In this document: piece by piece, positions 32,007 to 40,401 of the stretch
Position numbering within the stretch: position 1 is the first letter of the stretch
Layout: every line of letters begins with the position of its first letter
Assembly: GCA_052139695.1 (NCBI GenBank)
Contig: JBKQWF010000094.1
Span: 1 to 64,000 of the forward strand
DNA length: 64,000 nt
Origin: PLGF01 sp052139695
Lineage (GTDB): Bacteria; Verrucomicrobiota; Verrucomicrobiia; Limisphaerales; Palsa-1400
Direction of reading: 5' to 3'
Program-made: the position numbers and the translations under genes
The notes under the pieces: model-generated
What the model saw: the letters and a program-made list of their open reading frames with translations, nothing else
Told to the model about the DNA's origin: nothing
Databases searched by the model: none

Positions 32007-33207
32007 ATCGCTTGGCGGTTGTGCCGTTTTCCTGGAGCCGTGAGGCCTGCCTTAGGGCGTTAGCGACGCTTTTTCCCACGACTTCCGCCAGGGTGACGGG
32101 CACGGCATTGCCGATCTGCCGCATGGATTCGGTCCAACTGCCGTAAAACACAAAATCGTCGGGGAATTCCTGGAGTCTCGCGCTTTCGCGGGCCGTAAAA
32201 TAGCGAACATTGCCGTCGGGCAGAAGAAGCATGTTTTCACCGCCGGGAACTCCGTGATCTCCCGCTTTTAAGGTTTTGGCCGGTTCGTCAAGGGGGCTCC
32301 CCGTATGGCCGGAGTAGGAACGAGCCCCCGGGTTGAAGACGTGATTAGGAATCTCGGTGTCGGGATATTTGACGGGGTCGGGCAGCCCGGCAAGCCCATC
32401 GCGGACGGTGCGCCACGGCTTCAAGAAAGAAACGAATTCAAATTCCCGGACACGGCCCACCGCGGAAAGCGCCGTCATGCCGAGGATCGGTCGTCGCGGT
32501 TTGGAAATTTTGTGGCGGTCCCAATAAGCGCCGGTGACCCACATATCGCGAAGCAAGGCATCTCTTGAATGCGTCGCTTTCGGGAAAGACCATTTCTCCC
32601 CCACGTCGTCGCGGAATCCGACGATAAAAACTCTTTCGCGGCGTTGGGGCACCCCATAACTGGCCGCATTGAGCAGATCAACGACGATGTTGTAATGAGG
32701 CCCGCCATAGCGTCCTTCGGTTTTTAGACGTTGAAGCCGGGCTTGATGGTCCGTCCATTCCTCCCCGTTTTTCCTGACGCAGTCAACAAACTCCAATTGA
32801 AGCAAAATGTAATTGAAGTACTTGGTGAATCCCTCCCGGAGAAGCCCCTTGACGTTTTCAAAAACGAAAGCGCGAGGCTTGAGTTCGCGAACGGCGCGAA
32901 CCGCCTCGGGGAACATATTCCGCGTGTCCTTCTGGCCGGCGTGCTTGCCTCCCTGCGAAAACGGCTGGCATGGCGGGCCGCCGGCGACGAGATCCATACC
33001 GGCAGGAATGTTCGCGTAGTTGAACTGTTCGACGTCGCCCGCGTTTAATGTCCACTCCGCGACGGGCCAGAGTTGGCGCCTTTTATTCAAACGAATCGTT
33101 TCACAGGAATCGTGATCGCGTTCAATGACGACTTCGTGATCGAATCCGGCGCGGGCCATCCCGATCGCCAACCCTCCTGCTCCCGTGAAAAGCTCAATCG
33201 ACCGCAT
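31999..33207 (-). CDS. DNA cytosine-5 methyltransferase
   Basis: The 402-residue protein contains all main C5-methyltransferase motifs: 'ELFTGAGGLAIGM' (I), 'LVAGGPPCQPFSQGG' with the catalytic C80 (IV), 'FVFENVKGLL' (VI), 'SYGVPQRRERVFIVGF' (VIII), 'TPAKTLKAG'-like and 'RQIGNAVPVTLAEVVGKSVA' (X). It heads the R-M-V operon and probably protects DNA from the following nuclease. ATG 33207 has no competing start. A TTGACG upstream on the minus strand (about 33250) may be its -35 element. Confidence 0.93.
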   Translation of the reverse strand: MRSIELFTGAGGLAIGMARAGFDHEVVIERDHDSCETIRLNKRRQLWPVAEWTLNAGDVEQFNYANIPAGMDLVAGGPPCQPFSQGGKHAGQKDTRNMFPEAVRAVRELKPRAFVFENVKGLLREGFTKYFNYILLQLEFVDCVRKNGEEWTDHQARLQRLKTEGRYGGPHYNIVVDLLNAASYGVPQRRERVFIVGFRDDVGEKWSFPKATHSRDALLRDMWVTGAYWDRHKISKPRRPILGMTALSAVGRVREFEFVSFLKPWRTVRDGLAGLPDPVKYPDTEIPNHVFNPGARSYSGHTGSPLDEPAKTLKAGDHGVPGGENMLLLPDGNVRYFTARESARLQEFPDDFVFYGSWTESMRQIGNAVPVTLAEVVGKSVANALRQASRLQENGTTAKRYA

Positions 33208-33278
33208 ACAACCATTCTTGGCAATTTTTTGTTCGCGTCAACACTTTGATAGCCCAAATTGTCTCGTCCACGTTCCCC

Positions 33279-36200
33279 TTAATCCGTCACTTCAAACTCA
33301 AATAGGTTCGACGAAATTACACCCCCGGCTTGATCGCGGACCTCGGCCCGAAGTTGATGGGCGCCGCGGCCAGCCGCCGCCCATTCCACGTTTCCCAACT
33401 GGCGCGCCGAATCTTCCGCCATGGCGGCGGGCCATTGGCCGGCAGCCTGCTCCGCGCCTTGGGCGTCCACAATACGCCAACGGACCACCGCGTCCGGCAC
33501 CGGCTCCCACTTGTCGTTGATCGCCCAGACACCGCAACGGAACGTTTCGCCGCCGCGCCACTTGTCGCGATCATATTCCAGGCTCGCGCACACCGGCGCG
33601 AAACTTCGTTGCACCGTATAAAAAACCTTGGTCGGCACCCGGTAGAAATCTATCGCCGCCATCGTCACCGAGGGCCAGATGTCAATCGCATGAAAGTGGC
33701 AGATGCCACCGGCAGGGTTGTACTTGAGACGGCGGCTGCGCTCCAAGGCGATTTGGAAAAGGCGCGAGACATAGGCCTGCGTGCGCGGGATATAGTCCTG
33801 GAGGCTGAGGTTGCCCGGCTCGCCCCAGGCCCGCATGGCTTCCGGGATTTGCAGGCGGCGGAAGAACCATTCATCCTCGTGCTCGTGGATCGGCCACGCG
33901 TCCGGCATGAATTTCATCAGCGTCTCGTAGTTCGGCAGCGAAGTCGCGCCCAATTCGGAAACAAACGGCTCGGTCATCTGCGCGTATTCCCAGATCGAGC
34001 CGTCATACCAGCCGTGATAAACGTGGGCGTCGCCGAAACGGCCAGTCGAACGCACGATGGCCCGGCGCTGCGGATCGAGCAAGGCGGGCCGCGGCGCCAG
34101 GTGCTTGGTCAGGTCACGGTAATTCTCGGGGCTTTCCTCATCACAAGTCGTCCATGAGGCCACGCAGGCATGATTTCGCACCGACCGGATGAGCGGGTCG
34201 TAAAGCGCCGCCGCGCGCAATGAAAAGGCGCGGTCCTCCGGATACCATGCCTCCAGAAAATCTTGCCAGATCAATACCCCTTTTTCGTCCGCCAGATCAT
34301 AAAACTCCGAATTGGAAAAATGGCAGTGCAACCGGAGAAGGTTGATGTTCATCCGCAACATCAGCCCCAGGTCCCGCTCGTAAGCGGCGCGGTCCATTTC
34401 GGACAGGTAGAGGTTGTCGTAGTAGTTCGATCCGCGGATGAACATCCGCCGCCGGTTCAGGTAAAACGTCCAGCCGACCCTCTCGATCTCGCGGATGCCC
34501 ACGGCCAGGCTCTTGCCGTCGATCACGCGGCCCGCCTCGTCGCTCAGCTTCACGTCAAGCGTGTAGAGATTCGGCTTGCCGTGGTCCCACGTCCACCAGA
34601 GTTGCGGGTTCTTTACCGGAATCAGCAATCGCACGCTCCCGCCTGAGATTGTGCCCCTCGTCCAAAACCGTTCCGCGGAGGGAAAATTTCTCGGCGAAAG
34701 CGTCAGCTCGACCTGCAAAGGGGATTCAGTTTTGCCGTCCAACTCAATTTCCACCTCCACTTCCGCGTTGCCGTCATCGGTCAACCGCGTGTCCACGGCC
34801 AGGTCCTTGATGACCACCGCGTCGGAAGCCACGAGACGCACTGGCCGGGTGATGCCGACCGCGGTGATGTCGTCCGGCTTCTGGTCCACAGCCCCGTAAG
34901 CGCCCTTGATTGTATAGGGGCGGTGCTTCCAGTAATAATCCACGGGTGTCCAGGTGCGGACCAGCAATTGGTTGGCGCCGCCGAGGCGAGCGTTTGCGGC
35001 AACGTCGTACTCGTAAGGATCGTTGTAACCTTCGTGCCGCCCAAGCCGCGTGCCATTGAGCCATGTGTCGGCGTAATAATCGGTGGCGTCGAACTGCAAC
35101 CGCAATCGCCGCCCGGCGAAGCTTTCCGGCAAGTCGAAGCCGCGGCGATACCACCATTCCTTGTAACTCAACCAAGTCGCATCCGGGCTGTAAATCTTCG
35201 ACGGATCCAGCCATTGCGTATGGACAGTGCCCGGCACCTTGACCTTCCGCCAGCCATTGGTCGGCGGGCCTTCCCCTTTCTCACACCAGGCAAGCTCCCA
35301 GTCGCCATCGAGCGAAATGGTCTCGGGTTTAAATGGCTCGGATGGCCCATGGGCCGTTTCGTGTTCGACCTCCGCCACGCGTTCCGCGGACTTTGCCAAT
35401 GCCGGGCCGGGCGCCGCCGCCTGGTTCACCTCAATCAGCAGCGGTTGCCGTAGAATCCGATTTTCCCGCCAGCCTTGGAGCGCGGTGTTCCAACCGCACG
35501 ATTGGGGAAACGTAATGGCAACGACAGTTTCCCCAGAATCCTTCTCCGCCACAAAACGCCGCGAGCCGATTCCCGTCCACGTCAAGTTGGTATCGAGGGC
35601 CACGAACCCCAGCGCCCCGTAATTCTCGGCGTGTTGATAATAGACCACATGTCCGCCCGGCAACTTCGGCCAGTTGCGAACGGCGATATTGTGATCGGGC
35701 GGTTCTTCCTCATCCGGCCCCGTCGGCCAGGCATACTCGGAGCCGCCGACGCAACGGTCAAATGGCAGGTAGGGCGAGGCGGAAATGGCCGTAAAACGAA
35801 AGCCCTTTTTCGCCCGCCAGATCAAGGCGCGGCTGCCGGCCGTCCAGGTCAACTCCCAGCTCTCATTTGTGCGGGTCAAGCGCACTTTTCCTCGCAACGG
35901 TCCCGCTTCGAGAATTTCCACCTTCGTCATCGGCCTGTCGCCACCGAGGCTGGTCCAGCCGGCATTTCCTTCCGGCACGCCGGGAACAGGAGTGAACCCC
36001 ATGGCCTGGAAGGCGGCAGCATCGTCCTTAAATGAAGCCGCGTCCTCCGGCGTCGTCTCTACGAGATTCAATGTGCGATAGGTGTCGGCGCTAAGATTGT
36101 AGGCTTCAATGATCGCGGCAGCGCGCTTGTCCACCAGGACACGAAAAAAGCGATTGCCCAATTCAACCCGGTTCATCCCGATCTTGCGCAGACGAATCTG

Positions 36201-36602
36201 GTTGACGAAATTTGTCTTTGTTTCCGGCGCGGCGGTAAGGCGATATTCCGGCAATTCGCCAGGGATTAGAGTTGCTGGGAAAAGCAGCGCGTCTTCGGTT
36301 GCCTGCCACGGCAATTCGTTGCCCCGCGCGTCCGTCACACGCCAAGCCGCCTGCGCGCCGCCGATCTTTCCGTAAGGCACCCTTACGACTTCGTTGGTCC
36401 GTGGATAAAGCCCCGTCGGCTCTTCAACCTGGACGGTCCAATCGGCCGCGGCCGCCTTGGGTGCGGCCACAAAGGCCAAAACCAAACCCACCAACAAAAT
36501 GATCGCATTTGCAGGCAGGGGCGTCCCGCCGGGACGCCCGCGGACGCCTCGGCGAGGCGTCCCTACCGAAGAACCGTGTTTCGAGCCGGTCAGCGGGTTC
36601 AT
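33279..36602 (-). CDS. secreted glycoside hydrolase family 2-like protein with long N-terminal domain
   Basis: The 1107-residue protein begins with a signal segment ('AIILLVGLVLAFVAAPKAAA'). A domain of about 350 residues follows with no recognised family. GH2 domains start near residue 425: sugar-binding ('LDGDWELAWCEKG', 'WYRRGFDLPESFAGRRLRLQ'), an Ig-like domain, and the catalytic barrel ('RRMFIRGSNYYDNLY', 'NINLLRLHCHFSNSEFYDL', 'VASWTTCDEESPENY'). Mannosidase- or glucosaminidase-type activity is possible; the substrate is unknown. The start ATG 36602 is preceded by GGGAG nine bases after the aminotransferase stop. Residues 13-30 are encoded by a dispersed palindromic repeat. Confidence 0.85.
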   Translation of the reverse strand: MNPLTGSKHGSSVGTPRRGVRGRPGGTPLPANAIILLVGLVLAFVAAPKAAAADWTVQVEEPTGLYPRTNEVVRVPYGKIGGAQAAWRVTDARGNELPWQATEDALLFPATLIPGELPEYRLTAAPETKTNFVNQIRLRKIGMNRVELGNRFFRVLVDKRAAAIIEAYNLSADTYRTLNLVETTPEDAASFKDDAAAFQAMGFTPVPGVPEGNAGWTSLGGDRPMTKVEILEAGPLRGKVRLTRTNESWELTWTAGSRALIWRAKKGFRFTAISASPYLPFDRCVGGSEYAWPTGPDEEEPPDHNIAVRNWPKLPGGHVVYYQHAENYGALGFVALDTNLTWTGIGSRRFVAEKDSGETVVAITFPQSCGWNTALQGWRENRILRQPLLIEVNQAAAPGPALAKSAERVAEVEHETAHGPSEPFKPETISLDGDWELAWCEKGEGPPTNGWRKVKVPGTVHTQWLDPSKIYSPDATWLSYKEWWYRRGFDLPESFAGRRLRLQFDATDYYADTWLNGTRLGRHEGYNDPYEYDVAANARLGGANQLLVRTWTPVDYYWKHRPYTIKGAYGAVDQKPDDITAVGITRPVRLVASDAVVIKDLAVDTRLTDDGNAEVEVEIELDGKTESPLQVELTLSPRNFPSAERFWTRGTISGGSVRLLIPVKNPQLWWTWDHGKPNLYTLDVKLSDEAGRVIDGKSLAVGIREIERVGWTFYLNRRRMFIRGSNYYDNLYLSEMDRAAYERDLGLMLRMNINLLRLHCHFSNSEFYDLADEKGVLIWQDFLEAWYPEDRAFSLRAAALYDPLIRSVRNHACVASWTTCDEESPENYRDLTKHLAPRPALLDPQRRAIVRSTGRFGDAHVYHGWYDGSIWEYAQMTEPFVSELGATSLPNYETLMKFMPDAWPIHEHEDEWFFRRLQIPEAMRAWGEPGNLSLQDYIPRTQAYVSRLFQIALERSRRLKYNPAGGICHFHAIDIWPSVTMAAIDFYRVPTKVFYTVQRSFAPVCASLEYDRDKWRGGETFRCGVWAINDKWEPVPDAVVRWRIVDAQGAEQAAGQWPAAMAEDSARQLGNVEWAAAGRGAHQLRAEVRDQAGGVISSNLFEFEVTD
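36514..36567. repeat. dispersed palindromic repeat, family A, inside a coding region
   Basis: GGCAGGGGCGTCCCGCCGGG opens the element and GCGAGGCGTCCCTACC closes it. It is the inverted counterpart of the copy at 13326. It is exactly 54 bases (18 codons) and adds 'VGTPRRGVRGRPGGTPLP' to the N-terminus of the GH2 protein without breaking the frame. Confidence 0.8.
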
Positions 36603-36611
36603 GGTCTCCCG

Positions 36612-37925
36612 TTAATAATTGAGCGTCCGCTCCATCCGAGCCCGCAACGCCCGGCTGCAAGCCTTCAGTCCCGCCAGTTTCGGATCGGCCTTCGCCAGTT
36701 CGCCAAGATTGCGCACTACCTTCTCCACGGCGTGCGCGACGTCCAGCGCGTCTGCTTCCTCGCCGATCAACACCGGGTGCGGCATCCACACGGATTCGTG
36801 ATAAGCGGCGCGCTCGGAAACCGGGCACCGGCACCGGCCATAATCAATCGGCTCATCGCGGCCCAGAGTAAGTTGCGGGCAATTCTCCGGAGTCACGGGA
36901 AACAGGTCGCTGCGATAGACGGGCTCGTAAAACCTGCCGTCGCAGGGCACCCCCTCAGCCGCCACCGCCGCCACAAACAGATCACGGCTCGGAGCCGGAC
37001 CGGTGGGGCGATACTGAAAGACGTAATTGTAAATCGTTTCGCGCCCAAGCCCGGGCTGCGGAGGCAGCGGACGCACATGCGGCAATGCGCCCAGCGCCTG
37101 GCTGAGCAAGGCCGCATGGCGGGTGCGCCGCGCGCAAAACTCCGGCCACATCTCCAGTTGGCCGATGAGCAGCGCGGCCTGAAGTTCCGTCATGCGAAAG
37201 TTCCCGCCGAGCAATGGGCGGGGAAACTGGTCGGTCAGGCTGGGCCGGCCACAGTTGATGATGGTTTGCAGCGCTTCGTAGCAATCCAGCCGATTGGTCA
37301 ATACAATACCCCCTTCGCCTCCTGTCATCAGCTTGCTCTCTTGAAAACTGAAACAACCGGCGTCGCCCGCCGCGCCAGCGCCCCGCCCTTGAAACCGCCC
37401 GCCATGCGCATGCGCGCAATCTTCGATGATCACCAGCTTGTGTTCACGCGCAATGGCCAGCAACGCGTCCATGTCCGCGAAACGCATCGCCAAATGCACC
37501 GGCATGATGGCCCGCGTGCGCGGAGTGAGCGCCGCGCGCACGGCCTGCGGATCGAGGCAGTAAGTATCGGGATCCACATCGGCAAAGACCGGCACTCCGC
37601 CGGCTTGAATGACGGCCACCGCGGTGCCGTCCCACGTGTAGGCCGGCATGATGACCTCGTCGCCAAATTTCAGTCCCAGCGCCTGCGCGGCGGCGTAGAG
37701 GGCGACCGTGCCATTGGACAGGCAAAGACCGTACTGGGCGCCGTGCAACTCGGCGAAACGCGCGGCAAATTCACCGCTGTGTTTGCCAGGCACTGGAAAC
37801 CCACCCCAGTGCCCGCTTTCCACCACCTTGACCAGCCGCTCCACATCCGAATTCATGAACTGTGGCCAGGACGGAAACGGCTTCTTGCGAAGCGGTTCAC
37901 CACCCAACAGGGCGAGTTTGGACAT
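36612..37925 (-). CDS. DegT/DnrJ/EryC1/StrS family PLP aminotransferase
   Basis: The 437-residue protein has the family layout: 'GKHSGEFAARFAELHGAQYG', 'SNGTVALYAAAQALGL', 'EVIMPAYTWDGTAVAV', 'LVIIEDCAHAHGGRF' with the Asp that binds the PLP nitrogen, and 'FSFQESKLMTGGEGG' with the Schiff-base Lys. Such enzymes make amino sugars for glycans or act as dehydratases. The nearest relatives by context are secreted-glycan genes; the exact substrate is unknown. It precedes the GH2 gene by nine bases and is probably co-transcribed. Confidence 0.88.
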   Translation of the reverse strand: MSKLALLGGEPLRKKPFPSWPQFMNSDVERLVKVVESGHWGGFPVPGKHSGEFAARFAELHGAQYGLCLSNGTVALYAAAQALGLKFGDEVIMPAYTWDGTAVAVIQAGGVPVFADVDPDTYCLDPQAVRAALTPRTRAIMPVHLAMRFADMDALLAIAREHKLVIIEDCAHAHGGRFQGRGAGAAGDAGCFSFQESKLMTGGEGGIVLTNRLDCYEALQTIINCGRPSLTDQFPRPLLGGNFRMTELQAALLIGQLEMWPEFCARRTRHAALLSQALGALPHVRPLPPQPGLGRETIYNYVFQYRPTGPAPSRDLFVAAVAAEGVPCDGRFYEPVYRSDLFPVTPENCPQLTLGRDEPIDYGRCRCPVSERAAYHESVWMPHPVLIGEEADALDVAHAVEKVVRNLGELAKADPKLAGLKACSRALRARMERTLNY

Positions 37926-38071
37926 AGCGATTTGCCTTTAGTTTGACGGTCTGATTTTTAAACCAAATTTCGGACCGAAGACTGGAACTTGTCAACGGCG
38001 ATGTCAATAGCAAAGAGTCTCTGTAGGGCATCGTCACCTTTGAAAAGCAAAGCCTCGTGGAGGCGGCATCT

Positions 38072-38337
38072 GCTATCTACCCGCGCCTAAATGATTCGAC
38101 ATTACAACAGGAGTTTTCGGGAGGGGCGAGCGCCGCGAGCCCCATTATCAAGAACTGAACAGGAAAGAGAGGAGCATCTTCCCGCTCTCTGCTATCTCTG
38201 TTTTCGCTGTCAGCCGTTCCGTTCGTGTCAAACGTGCGATCCTTGGTCCCTGTCTCACTGGGACTAGCGTCTGACCGGCCAAATAAATGTCCAAACTCGC
38301 GTTCTAATGTCGAATCATTTAGGCGCAGATAGGTAGC
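38072..38337. mobile_element. MITE-like element with 33-bp terminal inverted repeats
   Basis: The outer 33 bases at 38072-38104 and 38305-38337 are inverted repeats with three mismatches; the inner 22 bases, beginning GCGCCTAAATGATTCGACAT, are identical. The 266-bp element encodes no protein and contains the right arm of repeat family B (38119-38143). GGCGGCA occurs on both sides (38062-38068, 38345-38351), although at unequal distances. It occupies most of the 488-base gap before the helicase gene. No transposase is nearby. Confidence 0.65.
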
Positions 38338-38413
38338 TTGCCCTGGCGGCAGAATTAGTTCTCGTTACGCACGCAGAGTGCTGTAATGATAGAGCCGTTG
38401 TAAAAACATTGAA

Positions 38414-40351
38414 ATGAAACTTTTTTCAGAACTGGGACTGTCGGCGGAATTGCTGAAAGCGATTGATAAACTGGGGTTTGAACAAGCAGCACCGATCCAG
38501 GCCGCCGCCATCCCGCTGCTCATGGCCGGGGGCGATATCGTCGGCCAATCGCAGACCGGCTCAGGCAAAACGGCGGCATTCGCCATTCCGGCGATTGAGA
38601 AAACGGACCCCCACCTGCGGGCCGCGCAAGTGCTGGTTCTTTGCCCGACGCGGGAGCTGGCAGTCCAGGTCTCGGAGGAGTTCCACAAGCTGGCGTTGTT
38701 CAAGCGCGGCGTCACCGCCTTGCCGATTTACGGCGGGCAATCCTATGAGCGGCAGTTCTGGGGGCTGAAACAGGGCGCGCAGATCATCATCGGAACTCCG
38801 GGCCGGGTGATGGACCACATGCGGCGGGGAACGCTCCGGCTGGAGTCGGTGAAGATGGTGATTCTCGACGAAGTCGATGTGATGCTGAACATGGGTTTCC
38901 GCGAGGATATCGAGACCATTTTGAAGGGCGCGCCAAAGGAGAGGCAGACCGCTTTTTTCTCCGCCACGATCCCGCGGCCGATTCACGAACTGATTGAAAA
39001 GTTTTCGCGCCATCCCGAGAACGTCAAAATCGAGCAGAAGGCCATGACCGTGCCGACGGTCGAGCAGGTTTATTATGAAGTGGATCGCCCCTACAAAATC
39101 GATTTGCTGACCCGGTTGATCGACATTCACGATCTTAAGCTGGGAATCATTTTCTGCAACACCAAGCGCATGGTGGACGATCTGGCGGACCATCTGGCGG
39201 CGCAGGGGTACCTGGCGGACCGGTTGCACGGCGACATGACGCAAGCGATGCGCGACCGGGTGATGAACAAATTCCGCAAATCAGGCCTGGAATTTCTGGT
39301 CGCCACCGACATCGCCGCGCGCGGCATTGACGTGGACGACGTGCAGGTGGTTTTCAATTACGATCTTCCCTATGACGGGGAGGATTATATCCATCGCATC
39401 GGCCGGACGGGGCGTGCTGGCCGAAGCGGGCGGGCCATCAGTTTTGTCTCAGGCCGCGAGCTTTTCCAAATCCGAGTGATCGAGCGCTATACAAACACGC
39501 GTATTACCCGCGCCAAAATCCCCACCGCCCACGAAGTGGAAGAAGCGCGGGACAACGTATTTCTCGAGAAGATGCGGGTGACGCTGAAAAGCGGCGAATT
39601 TCAAAAGCAGGAGCACCTCTTGGCGCGTTTGTTGGAGGAAGGATTCAGTTCCTCGGACATCGCCTCCGCTTGCCTGACGCAACTGCAAAGCGGCGAAGCC
39701 GCTTCGCCCAAACCGGCGCCGCGTGAGGAAGAAAAGGAGCATTCGAGAGGAGCTTCATTCCGTGGACGGGAATCTCGCGAGGCACGTTATGACGACCGCC
39801 CGCCGCGGCACGAACGCTTGCGCGATGAGGAGCGCCGACCAAGCCCGGCAGTTCGTGAAAGGCGCGATGCGCCCCCACCTCGACGCGAGGCTTCGTCCAC
39901 GCTTCGTCCCAAAGTTCTCGCCCCCGTTGCGCCAACCCCGGCCAAGCCCAAGCCTGCCGCCCCAGTTGTGGCAACAGCCCCAGTTGTGGCAACAGCCCCG
40001 GTTGTGGCAACAGCCCCGGTTGCTCCTGACAAAGCCGTGGTTCCGTCGGCGGACCAATCGCCGGGCGAATCCCGCCCGTTGCGATTCTCCAAGCCGAAGG
40101 CCAGCCGCGCCACCCCTACCGATTTCACGCGCCTTTATATGAACCTGGGCGCCGAACACGGGCTCGCCGCCGGCGACGTCGTGGGCGCCATTCTCGGCGA
40201 AACTGGATTGCCGGCAAAGAATGTGGGGGTTATCGACCTGCGCGAGCGGCATACTTTTTTTGACGTCTCCGCGGAAAACGCCAACGCCATCATTGCCAAA
40301 CTGAACCGCGCCCAGATCAAGGGGCGGAAGGTGAAAGTGAAAGTGGCATAG
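38414..40351 (+). CDS. deaD: DEAD-box RNA helicase with DbpA-type RNA-binding tail
   Basis: The 645-residue protein has the Q motif ('GFEQAAPIQAAAIP'), GQSQTGSGKT with K52, motif II as DEVD near residue 152 instead of DEAD, 'FFSATIP' (III), 'ATDIAARGIDVDDV' (V) and 'HRIGRTGRAGRSG' (VI). A charged Arg/Pro-rich region (430-520) and an 18-bp tandem repeat encoding PVVATA units (39962-40015) precede a C-terminal DbpA/CsdA-like RNA-binding domain ('FTRLYMNLGAEHGLAAGDVV', 'AIIAKLNRAQIKGRKVKVK'). It probably remodels rRNA or mRNA structure. Start ATG 38414. Confidence 0.9.
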   Translation: MKLFSELGLSAELLKAIDKLGFEQAAPIQAAAIPLLMAGGDIVGQSQTGSGKTAAFAIPAIEKTDPHLRAAQVLVLCPTRELAVQVSEEFHKLALFKRGVTALPIYGGQSYERQFWGLKQGAQIIIGTPGRVMDHMRRGTLRLESVKMVILDEVDVMLNMGFREDIETILKGAPKERQTAFFSATIPRPIHELIEKFSRHPENVKIEQKAMTVPTVEQVYYEVDRPYKIDLLTRLIDIHDLKLGIIFCNTKRMVDDLADHLAAQGYLADRLHGDMTQAMRDRVMNKFRKSGLEFLVATDIAARGIDVDDVQVVFNYDLPYDGEDYIHRIGRTGRAGRSGRAISFVSGRELFQIRVIERYTNTRITRAKIPTAHEVEEARDNVFLEKMRVTLKSGEFQKQEHLLARLLEEGFSSSDIASACLTQLQSGEAASPKPAPREEEKEHSRGASFRGRESREARYDDRPPRHERLRDEERRPSPAVRERRDAPPPRREASSTLRPKVLAPVAPTPAKPKPAAPVVATAPVVATAPVVATAPVAPDKAVVPSADQSPGESRPLRFSKPKASRATPTDFTRLYMNLGAEHGLAAGDVVGAILGETGLPAKNVGVIDLRERHTFFDVSAENANAIIAKLNRAQIKGRKVKVKVA

Positions 40352-40401
40352 CGCGAGGCCGGAGACCCTGCCATGCATATAGGCATCCCTGCGTCGCGCC
40401 T

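Noticed and set aside
36576..37946. A 456-codon plus-strand frame antisense to the DegT aminotransferase
   Set aside because: Shadow of the aminotransferase gene, which has all catalytic motifs on the other strand.
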